Below, piece by piece: positions 44,180 through 53,111 of a DNA stretch of 64,000 nucleotides (its first letter is position 1; every line of letters starts with the position of its first letter). Origin of the DNA: Streptomyces sp. G-G2 (GTDB taxonomy: Bacteria; Actinomycetota; Actinomycetes; Streptomycetales; Streptomycetaceae); contig NZ_JASISO010000040.1 of NCBI RefSeq assembly GCF_030063135.1, forward strand, positions 1-64,000, read 5' to 3'. The notes below the pieces were generated by a model. That model ran no database searches. It had not been told where the DNA came from and saw only the letters and a program-made list of their open reading frames with translations. Both the position numbers and the translations under genes were made by a program.

Positions 44180-44764
44180 TCAAATAGCGACAGAAGACGA
44201 GGTCAGGACCCTGCCGCCTATCGCCCGGCCGGCGAACTCCCACCGCGACACCGTGAGCATCTGCGGCCACCTGGTCACAGCTGCCTGATGGGTGGCCGCG
44301 ACCGCCGAGACGGCGTCGGCGAGCGTCGACGGCGTCGCATCCGGCAATACCGGGTCATCGGCGAGCGCGACCAGAGCGACGGTGAAATGGCGGCGGATGT
44401 CCTCGGCCCGCCCGGCGAACGCCCGCAGCCAGCCACGGACCGTGCCCTCGGCCAGGCCCAGACGGGCGGCGACCTGGCGGTGCCCCATGCCCAACGCGGC
44501 TATCTCCAGCCCGGCCCCGATCACCTTGGCTGCATCCGCCCGCCGCGGCCAGAGTGCCTCCGGCAGAAGCACGTGCGTGACGCCGCAGCCCGAACAACGC
44601 GTACGGCGTGGCCGCAGAAGCAACCGGGCCCCAAGATCACCGCGGATCACCCGGGGCCGGCCATGCCCCCATGGGGCCAGGACCGCCTCGCATGACGGAC
44701 ACGTCAGCCGACCGTCCCGAAGCTGCCGTTCCACCAGCAGCACGTCCGAGTCCACGATCAGCAC
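44180..44764 (-). CDS. DUF6431 zinc-ribbon HTH protein, transposon accessory
   Basis: A 194-residue protein: LIVDSDVLLVERQLRDGRLT then CPSC (22-25) and CSGC (57-60) forming a zinc ribbon, the conserved GVTHVLLPEALWPRRADAAK, and a helix-turn-helix HRQVAARLGLAEGTVRGWLR (about 95-115), with a helical C-terminus. The DUF6431 family is found next to transposases in actinobacteria. GTG 44764 is the likely start. It lies about 100 bp upstream of the transposase on the same strand, inside the proposed ends. A targeting or end-binding role is inferred only from architecture. Confidence 0.8.
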   Translation of the reverse strand: MLIVDSDVLLVERQLRDGRLTCPSCEAVLAPWGHGRPRVIRGDLGARLLLRPRRTRCSGCGVTHVLLPEALWPRRADAAKVIGAGLEIAALGMGHRQVAARLGLAEGTVRGWLRAFAGRAEDIRRHFTVALVALADDPVLPDATPSTLADAVSAVAATHQAAVTRWPQMLTVSRWEFAGRAIGGRVLTSSSVAI

Positions 44765-44923
44765 CGACAGCCTCCGCGGCCCAAGATGTGCTCGGCTCCG
44801 AGCACGGACGAAGTACCGCCAGCCTGCCCAAACGCAAAAGGATCATGTTGCTCAAGGCGTCGTTCGTGACAAGCGTAGGAGGTCAGTGAAGGCTCGAGAT
44901 CCTTGCTCTGGCACGCTGTCCCG

Positions 44924-45493
44924 GTGGACGCTCTCATCGGCACTCAGGTACCTCGTCAGCGACTGACTGATCCGGCCTCGGCGATCGTGGCTTTGGAACA
45001 GGCTCTCCCCGGCCTCGCCCTCCACCGACGTACGGCCTCAGCCGGCATCGACTGGGCTCGGGCCGAGGAATTTCTGAACACGGAACTGCCTTCCGACTAC
45101 AAGCTGCTTGCCAACAGCTACCCGTCCTTGGTCTTCGGTGACTTCTTTTGCCTCGGCTTCCCGAACCCCGGGCAGGAGAGGGCATGGGCAGAGGACCCTG
45201 AAGATCTTGAGATCCTCGCCGAGTGGTGTGCGGATGCAGAACTGTCCATTCCGCTGCGTCCCTTTCCTGCCCCTGGGGGCCTGCTGCCCTGGGCCACGTC
45301 CAACCAGGGGGACTACTTCCTCTGGAGCACAACAGGGTCTGGTCCTGACGACTGGACTGTCACCGTGGCCTCACGCAATGGCGGCTGGTGGCACTACACG
45401 GGAGGCGCGGTTCAGTTCCTCGCGGACCTGATCAGCGGACATTTGGAACTGTGGGAGTTGCCGTCGGTACGGCCACAAGTCGAAGCCTTCTGA
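44924..45493 (+). CDS. SMI1/KNR4 (SUKH) family protein
   Basis: A 189-residue SUKH-fold protein: IDWARAEEFLNTELPSDYKL, LANSYPSLVFGDFFCLGFPN, LPWATSNQGDYFLWSTTG and WTVTVASRNGGWWHYTGGAV. The GDYFLW and W-H-G pattern is typical. SUKH proteins are frequent immunity proteins in toxin loci and also act as general adaptors. GTG 44924 is preferred; TTG 44903 is in frame. There is no toxin gene next to it. It lies just outside the proposed transposon end on the opposite strand, and may have arrived with the insertions that split the regulator. Confidence 0.8.
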   Translation: MDALIGTQVPRQRLTDPASAIVALEQALPGLALHRRTASAGIDWARAEEFLNTELPSDYKLLANSYPSLVFGDFFCLGFPNPGQERAWAEDPEDLEILAEWCADAELSIPLRPFPAPGGLLPWATSNQGDYFLWSTTGSGPDDWTVTVASRNGGWWHYTGGAVQFLADLISGHLELWELPSVRPQVEAF

Positions 45494-45632
45494 ACGAACA
45501 GCGGCCCTACGACTTGCTCGTGCTCACCGTGTCGTCGCACACGAAGAGCCAGACAGGACCCGTACACGACCAAAGCACCTGTGCAATGGGAGTGTCGCTG
45601 TCACCCCTCCTCATCACCACGCTGAGAGTCGT

Positions 45633-46427
45633 CTAACACGGCAGCTTGCGGTCCGCGCCGAGCGGTACGGCGGTCTCCCAGACCTGCTCGAACAGAGTGG
45701 TCAGCGAGGCGACGATGTTCGGCGCCGTTGTACACAGCGGGCCGCGGAGGGAGTTGGCCGGGTCGATCGGGACGATGGCCGTCGTACGGTCGAACACCAG
45801 CAGCCGCGGTGGCAGCATGGGACTGGTGCGCACCTGGCCGCCGCGTTCGGTGGTCCATTGGGCGTAGGCGAGTGTGGGCGGGTCGTTGCGGACGCTGTCC
45901 TGGTAGACCGCCCGCAGTTCGACGCCGTGGGCCAAGGCCCTGTTCGTCCAGCGATCGCGAGGCGTCCAGGCTGGCCTGCGACTGGGCGCCGCCAGGGATG
46001 ATCGCGAGGCATTCTTCGTCGAGATCGTGGGTCAGGATCTCCAGCCGTGCCTGGATGGCGTCGATCCCCACCAGGCGCTCGGTGCCGTCGGTCTTCGTGT
46101 TCGGCTGCAGGTGGGCGTATTCGGCGATGGCTTGTGCGGCCGCGGCCTTGCTCGTGGTCAACTACTGCTGGCGCCGTGCCAGATCCGCCTCCTGGCGGCG
46201 CAGGATCAGCTCCAGGCCCACCTCGGGGCTGACGGCCCGCAACCCGCCGGAGCTCTCGCGAGAGGAGGTCAGGAGGTTCAGGTCGACGAGCCGGTCCAGC
46301 GCGTCCCGTACGCGGGCTTCCGGCAGGGCGAGGCGAGCGCCCAACTCGGCTAGCCCCCAGGACGGTTCATACAGCATCGCCCGGTACACGGACTCCAGGT
46401 CCCGTCGAGCCCCAATGCTTCCAGCAT
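45633..46427 (-). pseudogene. LuxR/TrmB-type regulator, N-terminal part with multiple lesions
   Basis: ATG 46427 opens MLEALGLDG, shifts near 46405, then ESVYRAMLYEPSWGLAELGA and EARVRDALDRLVDLNLLTSS (winged helix). An in-frame TAG at 46162-46164 interrupts ARRQQ*LTTSKAAAAQ. The frame then runs QPNTKTDGTERLVGIDAIQA to SLDEQ, shifts again near 45935, and continues HGVELRAVYQDSVRNDPPTL ... TTAPNIVASLTTLFEQVWET to a stop at 45633. Where the LuxR HTH should follow, the gene ends. That HTH is found at 41679-41810 on the same strand. Confidence 0.75.
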
Positions 46428-46810
46428 GTCCAGCCCCCCAGCTGTTCCGTATGGACGGGCAGGTCAGGCCGCCCACAGGTGACCTTAAACCCTCCGCTGG
46501 CCAGCCGTGCCTGGCGGCATCGGGCTGCCATGCGCCAGGGGCGGACCTGAGAGAACGTCAGGCGCCGTACTGAGGGCGCAAGACAACGCTTATCGGACCG
46601 ACGGGGCGCATGGGCCTGCGTCGTCGGCGTTCCCCGGCGGCTCCGCCGGTTCTGGCAGGCATTCCGTGAGAGGCGGACCGGCGGGGCGTGCGGTGGCCTC
46701 GGATCGGTTCCTCGGCCGGGCGGCGATTACCTCTCGGGTCATCGCGCCGCCCCAACACCCTCAGCTACGGTCACGGTCATCGCTCGCCCCCGGAACGAAG
46801 GAGCCCCGTG

Positions 46811-47083
46811 ATGCCCGCTTACGGCTGTGCTCATCTCCGCAGCCGCCGGAATCACTCCGACGTCCTCGAGTACCTGGAGCGCATCCAGGCAACCCTCGAC
46901 CCCTTCGCGGGCCGCTCAGTCATCCACGGTCCGCCGGCCGAAGTCGTCGAGGGCACGTGGCCTGGCAGCATGGTGCTGATCGAGTTCCCCAACCTGCCTG
47001 ATGCCCGTGCTTGGTACGACTCCCCGGCCTACCGGACCATCCTGCACCTGCGTACCGACCAGGTTAAAGGCGACTGCTGCTGA
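46811..47083 (+). CDS. DUF1330 family protein, C-terminus lost by frameshift
   Basis: ATG 46811, with GAAGGAG upstream, gives a DUF1330 protein: MPAYGCAHLRSRRNHSDVLE, YLERIQATLDPFAGRSVIHG, PPAEVVEGTWPGSMVLIEFP and DARAWYDSPAYRTILHLRTD. It ends prematurely as QVKGDCC. Restoring one C at GACTGC gives GDLLLIEG, and a second missing G restores VGPDYHPAERAHTLRTVADR to a stop near 47168. So the last strand of the ferredoxin-like fold is missing and function is doubtful. DUF1330 proteins are small dimeric barrels of unknown role. Confidence 0.75.
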   Translation: MPAYGCAHLRSRRNHSDVLEYLERIQATLDPFAGRSVIHGPPAEVVEGTWPGSMVLIEFPNLPDARAWYDSPAYRTILHLRTDQVKGDCC

Positions 47084-47419
47084 TCGAAGGGTCGGGCCGG
47101 ACTACCACCCGGCCGAACGAGCCCACACGCTGCGAACAGTGGCCGACCGGGCGAACCGGTCGACGTAGCCTCATGCGGGGGAGCGGTTCGCGTGCGGCTC
47201 CGCGCCCGCGTCCGGCCTGGCTGCCACCGGCATCCCGACAGCCGGCCCGGGATCCTGGGCACCGCGGCCGGTAAAGGTGGGCGAACGCCGGATCAGCCCC
47301 GGACCCGCCCGGTGCGACGGGCCTGCCGTTCGGCGGAGGCGGCCGCGAGGCGGGCTTGGGCGGACCTCGTCAGGGGGTCGTCCGCACCCACAAGCTCACC
47401 CCGGGCGGGCCAGAAGGAA

Positions 47420-47577
47420 GCCAACCGGCCCTCGCTGCCGGACGGGCACCGGTCGAGCACGGCTTCGCCCGCCTCAGGAACTGGCGGATCCTCACCAAAC
47501 TCCGCACCGACCCCGCCTGCACCACCCAACTCTTGCGCGCCCTGCTCGTCCTGACCAACCTCGAAGTCAACCACTGA
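47420..47577 (+). pseudogene. IS5-family transposase C-terminal scrap
   Basis: Reads ALAAGRAPVEHGFARLRNWR, ILTKLRTDPACTTQLLRALL and VLTNLEVNH to a stop at 47577, the C-terminal end of IS5-group transposases. The catalytic Glu lies in the PVEHGFA motif. The rest of the element is absent. Confidence 0.85.
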
Positions 47578-47752
47578 CGAATGATTTTCTCCGCGAACTC
47601 CCGCCCACGACCAGCACGAGTACCCCGAGGACTGGTCACACCAGCCCTTTGACCTGCTGTCCCGGGGTTCGTGAAAGCTCCTTGGAGTCCACTCCCGTTT
47701 GCCGCATGGTGAGCCGTGTACTGGCCGATGCCAGGGCGAAGCGTTGGCGGAG

Positions 47753-47953
47753 TCAGGATTCGGAGTTCTTGCGGAACCGCTTGGCGAGTGCCGGGTCCGT
47801 CTCCCACCACAGGCCGGTCCCGCTGTGCTCCCCCTCGGCCGCCTGAACACCCATGGTGTTCGTGAGGTCGGGGTTGCCGTCGGCCCGTACTCGGAACAGC
47901 AGGCCGGGGATGGTACGGAGCAGCACGCCTGTCAGCAGGATGGAGGCCACCAC
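47753..47953 (-). CDS. Small membrane protein, possibly 5'-truncated
   Basis: A 66-residue frame from GTG 47953: one hydrophobic helix (MVASILLTGVLLRTIPGLLF) then RVRADGNPDLTNTMGVQAAE and a soluble tail ending FRKNSES. Upstream sequence in the same frame (AVLLPLLAGIAVPPIY) is also hydrophobic and reaches back to a TGA near 48003, so the original start may have been lost by a frameshift. It follows the 81-residue gene closely. No family recognised. Confidence 0.45.
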   Translation of the reverse strand: MVASILLTGVLLRTIPGLLFRVRADGNPDLTNTMGVQAAEGEHSGTGLWWETDPALAKRFRKNSES

Positions 47954-48004
47954 GTAGATCGGGGGGACCGCGATGCCAGCCAGGAGCGGAAGCAGAACGG
48001 CGGC

Positions 48005-48250
48005 TCACAGCCCAGTGCCTTGGGCAGTGACTAGGCAGTCCTGGCCCTCGAACACTTCCACGGTCGCGGTGTTGGAGCGGGTGCCGTCCTTCCCAGTGAC
48101 CCGAACCGTATGTGTGCCCACCGCTGCGGGGCACCGTGCGGAGCTCCCCTGCTTGACCTGGCCGACCGTCGCTTCGTCGACGACCACGGCGAACGTCCCG
48201 GCTCTGCCGAGCCCCGGCTGCTCCGCGTGAACCACCAGAGTCCCGGTCAC
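48005..48250 (-). CDS. Small protein of unknown function
   Basis: An 81-residue protein from GTG 48250 with AAGGGGG upstream: VTGTLVVHAEQPGLGRAGTF, AVVVDEATVGQVKQGSSARC, PAAVGTHTVRVTGKDGTRSN and TATVEVFEGQDCLVTAQGTG. An all-beta, carbohydrate-binding-like or Ig-like small domain with two Cys. No signal peptide. The downstream small membrane frame starts within about 50 bases, so they may be co-transcribed. The recombinase relic abuts its promoter. Confidence 0.55.
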   Translation of the reverse strand: MTGTLVVHAEQPGLGRAGTFAVVVDEATVGQVKQGSSARCPAAVGTHTVRVTGKDGTRSNTATVEVFEGQDCLVTAQGTGL

Positions 48251-48329
48251 GAATCCCCCTTGTTTCTGCTGATCACTTGTGAAGCCGCAGTCACGATAAG
48301 GCATCCGAGCCTCGGATGATCCGGTTTGC

Positions 48330-48945
48330 AGGGGCCCCAGTCCGGCCCCCCTCGGAGAGACGAGGCCTCGGTCCGATATACGGACGCGGTCTTCCAAGGC
48401 GCCCATCCGCAGGTACGCGGCGCGATCGCTCTCGGTCTTCGTGGCAGGGATGGCGGGTCGGCGGCCGCCCTTGTTGCCCTTGGCCTCTGCGGCCCGTAGT
48501 CCGTCGTAGGTCAGTTCCCGTTGGAGGTCGCGTTGGAGTTCGCACGCGGCGGCGAGGGCCTGCACCATGAACTTCACGGTGGACAGCAGCTCTCCGGTGC
48601 GCGGGTGGCGGGCGGTGAGGTCCATCGCGGAGAACGCGCCGTCGTGGATGCGCAGGGCGAGACGGTCGCGGTGGAGGATGTCGAGCACGTCGAGGATGTG
48701 CCCGGTGCCGCGTACGAAGCGGCACACTTCGGAGATGTGCACGGTGTCTCCCGGCCGCGGATACGCCAGCAGTTCGCCCAACTTCGGGCGCTGGAGCGGA
48801 TGGAGGCGACGGGCGGTGCCGGACTCCTCCTCGAACGGGACGGGGTCCTCGATGCCGGCCTCGGTAGGACAAGGGTCTGCCGGTCGGTCGACTGCCGGTC
48901 GGTCGAAACCCGCTTGTAGACCAGGTTCGCCGTCCGGGACCCCTT
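48330..48945 (-). pseudogene. Serine recombinase (resolvase) relic
   Basis: Readable as NLVYKRVSTDRQSTDRQTLV, then a -1 shift near 48870, EAGIEDPVPFEEESGTARRL, RPGDTVHISEVCRFVRGTGH, LDVLDILHRDRLALRIHDGA, FMVQALAAACELQRDLQREL and TYDGLRAAEAKGNKGGRRPA. This is the catalytic domain with the YKRVST nucleophile region and the E-helix of small resolvase/invertases. The C-terminal HTH is degraded and no start codon remains. Confidence 0.82.
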
Positions 48946-49180
48946 CCGTACGGAGGATCAGACCCTATCTGTCACCAAACCCGGTCATCAGACACCAACG
49001 GATCTGATGGGATTCGCGCCGTCAACGGGCGCAGGAAAGTCCGGGTTCGTTGGACGCCTGCGGCACCTGTCGTCATTCGATCGTTTGCCGACAGGGAGCC
49101 TTGGGCTTGTGTGCGACATCTCGTTCCCGCATAGCCGCGCCGGACGGACAAAGTAGCGGGGTCTCTCTGTTCTCGCCCCG

Positions 49181-49735
49181 TCACGTCAGTAGTTGGTCGC
49201 CGAGGGGGCTACGCAGATAGAGCACGGCGTGGCCCTGTCGGGCCCGGGTGATCAGTCCTGCGCGGTGCAGGACGCCGAGGTGCTGGCTCACCGTGCCGGG
49301 CGAGACATCCAGCCGCTGGGCCAGTTCGGTCGTGCTCGCCGGCTCGGCGAGGTGGCTGATGATGCGGGCGCGGGTGCGGCCGAGCAGGTCGGCCAGTGCG
49401 GCCGGCGGGGCGGTGGTGTCGGTGTGCCAGAGGGTGGCGAGGCCGCGGGCGGGATACCAGATCCGGGGCGGCAGTGTGAGGTCGACAACGGTGACGGCGC
49501 GATCGCAGAACAGGGAGGGTGTGAACATCACCCCGTGGCCGTTGGCGGCCAAGTCGTGCTGCCTGGCGGGGCAGGCGTGGACGGCCAGGGTGCCAGCACC
49601 GGAGTGCCATCGAAGGCCGGGGTCAATGTCAGCGAAGAGAAGGGTGGCTCCCCCGTCGGTGAAACGGCGGGAGATCCAGCTCATGACTGCTTCTGCTTCG
49701 GGACCGGCTCCGTTGACGGCGACGTACGACCGCAT
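49181..49735 (-). pseudogene. ArsR-family regulator, N-terminus truncated
   Basis: The C-terminal winged helix is clear: LLGRTRARIISHLAEPASTT, ELAQRLDVSPGTVSQHLGVL, HRAGLITRARQGHAVLYLRS. Before it is the sensor-like region typical of long (about 330-residue) Streptomyces ArsR proteins (HGVMFTPSLFCDRAVTVVDL, PRIWYPARGLATLWH). Only about 185 codons remain; the first roughly 150 residues are missing because the frame runs into the antisense start of the broken methyltransferase at about 49700. A product from ATG 49735 is conceivable but atypical. Confidence 0.7.
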
Positions 49736-50452
49736 CGGGATCGGGTACCAGAACATCCGCCGGGCCGATCCCCGCCTGGCTGCCCTGATTCACCAGTCGC
49801 TGGGCGGGGGCTCGCACGGTCGTCAACATTGGCGCGGGTACCGGCTCCTACGAGCCGGAGGACATCGAGGTCGCCGCGGTCGACCCGTCACAGGTGATGC
49901 TTGATCAGCATCCAGGCAGCAGGAAGTTCCTGGCTGGAGCGGAGGACCTGCCCTTCGAGGACGACGCGTTTGATGCCGCGATGGCGGTGATGGCGGTGCA
50001 GCACTGGCCCGACCTGCGGCGTGGCCTCGATGAGATGCGCCGTGTCTCTCGTCGGCCGGTACTCTTCACTTTCGATCCGTACCATCTGCCCGAGCTGTGG
50101 CTGATCGAGGATTACCTTCCGGAGCTCCGCGAGTTCGAACGAGCCCGCTTCACAACCCCTGTCCACGGTGGTGGAAGCGCTGGAGGCGCATACGGTGCTT
50201 TCCTTCCCCATTCCGCACGACTTCACCGACGGCTTCCAGATCGCGTACTGGCGGCGTCCGGAGCACTTCCTGGATCCCGTTATTCGGCAGGCGAGTTCCA
50301 CCTTCGCCCAGATGCCCGCGTCGGTGGTCGAGCCAGCGATCGAGCGGCTGCGCGCAGACCTGGCTTCGGGGGCCTGGCACCGCCGACATGCTGACCTGCT
50401 GGGGCAGGACTCTGTCGACTATGGCTATCGCGTGGTCATCGCTGGGCGGTGA
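49713..50452 (+). pseudogene. Class I methyltransferase with two frameshifts
   Basis: Three frames join: LTATYDRIGIGYQNIRRADP with RLAALIHQSLG, then (shift near 49815) ARTVVNIGAGTGSYEPEDIE (SAM motif I) through MLDQHPGSRKFLAGAEDLPF and DPYHLPELWLIEDYLPELRE, then (shift near 50162) STVVEALEAHTVLSFPIPHD and YWRRPEHFLDPVIRQASSTF to a stop at 50452. It is otherwise full length (about 245 residues), so the decay is recent. The start is a TTG at 49713 or lost upstream. Adjacent to the truncated ArsR gene in divergent, overlapping arrangement. Confidence 0.8.
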
Positions 50453-50489
50453 TTCCGGCACGGTGCAGCGTAGGGAGTGGTTAGCCTTG

Positions 50490-51270
<781 letters not shown>

Positions 51271-51498
51271 GACGAACAGGGCGCCGTGTCATGGCCCGCA
51301 GGGGACCTGGGCCCCAGAGAGGGGCGGACGAACTCCGTTGCCTCGTCGCGGCGTTCGCCGACCGTCTCGTCCGTCTGCTGCCGAATGCCACCTCGCGGGG
51401 GAGCGAGCACGCAGAGGCCCTTCTGAGCGGCGAGTGTGGCACTGGATGTCCGTGGGGTGGACGCCGGGAGTTCAGGTACCGATCACCTTGCGGTTTAG

Positions 51499-51522
51499 TG
51501 ACATGTGAAATATCACATGTCA
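51499..51522. promoter_or_regulatory. Perfect AT-rich palindrome upstream of a TTA-containing secreted gene
   Basis: Half-sites TGACATGTGA and TCACATGTCA are separated by AATA. It is about 52 bp upstream of the ATG at 51574, and is followed by CATATGCATAGT, a plausible -10 region. In DNA this GC-rich, a 10-bp perfect AT-containing dyad strongly suggests a dimeric repressor or activator site. Confidence 0.7.
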
Positions 51523-51573
51523 TATGCATAGTCTGGAAGTCCCCAGACCGTGCTTCACACAAAGGGGAACCGC

Positions 51574-52011
51574 ATGAACCGCTTAACGCTGCTCGCCGCC
51601 GGTACCGCCGGTCTGGCCGTCTTCGCGATCACGCCCGCCAGCGCCACCGTTCAGTCGGCCGAGACCACGGCGACCGTCACCTCCTGCGGGAACGCGGGCC
51701 TGCAGGCGGGCCTGTCCACCCGGCTGTGCGCCGATGTCACCGGTACCAGCGTCGAGTTCTACGGCAAGGTCACCCTCGCCGGCCCGTCGCCCACCACGAA
51801 AGAACTGATCACGACGCTGTCCGTGGAGGTGGTCGGCAACGGCACGCCCACCACCCTGACCAGGTCCGTCATCTTCAACTCGGCACCCCTGGAAATACGG
51901 GGCCCGGTCAGCACTGTCCCGTGCGGCTCGACCATCCGCGGCACCTTCGGTGTGGCCTTCTTCCCCCGACCGGCCCAACCGGTGGTCCATGAGGTAACCA
52001 TCACCTGCTAG
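51574..52011 (+). CDS. Small secreted protein, unknown function
   Basis: A 145-residue protein with a signal peptide (LLAAGTAGLAVFAITPASA) and an all-beta mature domain: ETTATVTSCGNAGLQAGLST, LCADVTGTSVEFYGKVTLAG, TTLSVEVVGNGTPTTLTRSV and GTFGVAFFPRPAQPVVHEVT. Four Cys could make two disulfides. ATG 51574 follows AAAGGGGAA. Codon 4 is TTA (51583-51585). With the palindrome upstream it appears tightly and developmentally controlled. No family recognised. Confidence 0.8.
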   Translation: MNRLTLLAAGTAGLAVFAITPASATVQSAETTATVTSCGNAGLQAGLSTRLCADVTGTSVEFYGKVTLAGPSPTTKELITTLSVEVVGNGTPTTLTRSVIFNSAPLEIRGPVSTVPCGSTIRGTFGVAFFPRPAQPVVHEVTITC

Positions 52012-52462
52012 CGGCCCGTTGCGCGCTTGGCCCTACGCCGCCGTCGCAGGGCCAAGCGCGTCATCCCGCACCCGCTGCCACCAGGACCAGCGACGGCTTG
52101 CTGCTCGCACCGCGCCGGGCGCGGGACGCTGGGAAGTGGTCCTTGCGGCGTGCGACGAGGCGGAGTTGAGCGTTCGCCTGTCGCGCGCTCTCACCGTCCA
52201 TTCGCCCGTCGTGGTTTCCCCGGCGAGAGGTGGGTTTTCGATGGCCAGCCGGGACACGACTCCGGAGCAGTGCCTGGAGAGGTTGCGGGGTTTGTTGATG
52301 GGCACGCGCCGGGATTCGCGTGCGGCGGGGATGTTGGCGCGCGGGGACAAGGCGAACGTGCTGGTCGGTGCGGCGCTGCACGGCGCGGACCGGCTGCGGC
52401 AGGGGAAGACCCCCACCGATCTGGAGCAGCAGGTCCTCGCGGTGCTCCGCACCGCGCTGTCG

Positions 52463-52486
52463 GATCAGGAGATCAGGAGATCAGGG
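52463..52486. repeat. 8-bp tandem duplication GATCAGGA, three copies
   Basis: GATCAGGA, GATCAGGA, GATCAGGG in direct succession. Removing one 8-bp copy (leaving two), or equivalently shifting the frame by one base, restores the downstream frame, so this duplication is the likely inactivating event. Confidence 0.85.
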
Positions 52487-52813
52487 ACTGGGGCGGCGTC
52501 TATCGGGAGGCGGTGGGCAAGCCGGGCCGCCTCGATGTGGTGCCGGAGTCGGTCACGAGCCGCTCCGTGATTCAGGGTTACAGCTTCGCCGACCTGAAGG
52601 CGGGGTTCGCGCCCGTGGCGGCGGAGCACACGGCGCGCCCGAACACGGTGCTGATCGACCGGGAGGCGGTGGCTTCCGGCGCCGACATGGACAGCCCGGC
52701 GTTCATCGCGGGGGTGCGCGAACGGGGGTTACGGGGTTACCGCGTTCTGCTCGCCTGGCCGGGCTGCCGTCGCCGGGCAGGACGTCGGGGAGGCAGAGGC
52801 CGCAGGGGCAGCG

Positions 52814-52858
52814 GGGGAGGCCGGGGAGGCCGGGGAGGCCGGGGAGGCCGGGGAGGCT
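52814..52858. repeat. 9-bp tandem repeat GGGGAGGCC, five copies
   Basis: Five consecutive 9-mers (the last ends T) encode Gly-Glu-Ala units in the inferred frame of the broken gene. Confidence 0.9.
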
Positions 52859-53111
52859 GCGGAGCGGGCGGATCCGCCGTCTCCCGCGGGGGACCGCACG
52901 ATCACCTTACCGCTCGATCCACTGGGTGAGGGCGGTCGGGCCGCGCTGGAAGGCTTGCTGCGCCTTGCCCTCGCTCCCCGGCGCTCGCCTTGCCGCCGGG
53001 GCCGGTGCGGGCCGTTCGGCGGCGGCCACGCCCCGCCTGGTCAGCTGCTGCTGCTCACCGAAACCGGCGGTGCCGCCGGTACGGTCGAAAGATCTGAACC
53101 CATACCGGGCA

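Larger units (their letters stand above)
41839..44871 (-). mobile_element. Three-gene DDE transposon (DUF6431 / transposase / ExeA-like ATPase)
   Basis: Three same-strand genes encode a zinc-ribbon HTH protein, a DDE transposase and an AAA ATPase, the last two with overlapping start and stop. Candidate ends are TGTGACGAAACGAC at 41839 and, inverted, TGTCACGAACGAC ending at 44871. Both begin 5'-TGT, as in Tn7/Tn5053/Mu-like elements whose transposases work with such ATPases. No 5-bp target duplication is visible at these exact points, so the boundaries are provisional. The element lies between the two parts of a LuxR-type regulator gene. Confidence 0.6.
52241..52990 (+). pseudogene. Unknown gene broken by slippage duplications
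   Basis: ATG 52241, with AGAGGTGGG upstream, opens MASRDTTPEQCLERLRGLLM, GTRRDSRAAGMLARGDKANV, LVGAALHGADRLRQGKTPTD and VLRTALSDQEI. A duplicated 8-bp unit shifts the frame; removing one copy and continuing gives RDWGGVYREAVGKPGRLDVV, SFADLKAGFAPVAAEHTARP and NTVLIDREAVASGADMDSPA. A second shift near 52760 leads to a Gly-Glu-Ala repeat tail (GEAGEAGEAGEAGEAAERAD) and DRTITLPLDPLG. I do not recognise the protein. It was about 250 residues, soluble, with a disordered acidic tail. Confidence 0.6.

Noticed and set aside
41834..44876. Target-site duplication flanking the proposed transposon
   Set aside because: The five bases outside each proposed end (TGGGA and AGCGT) do not match, so no duplication is claimed.
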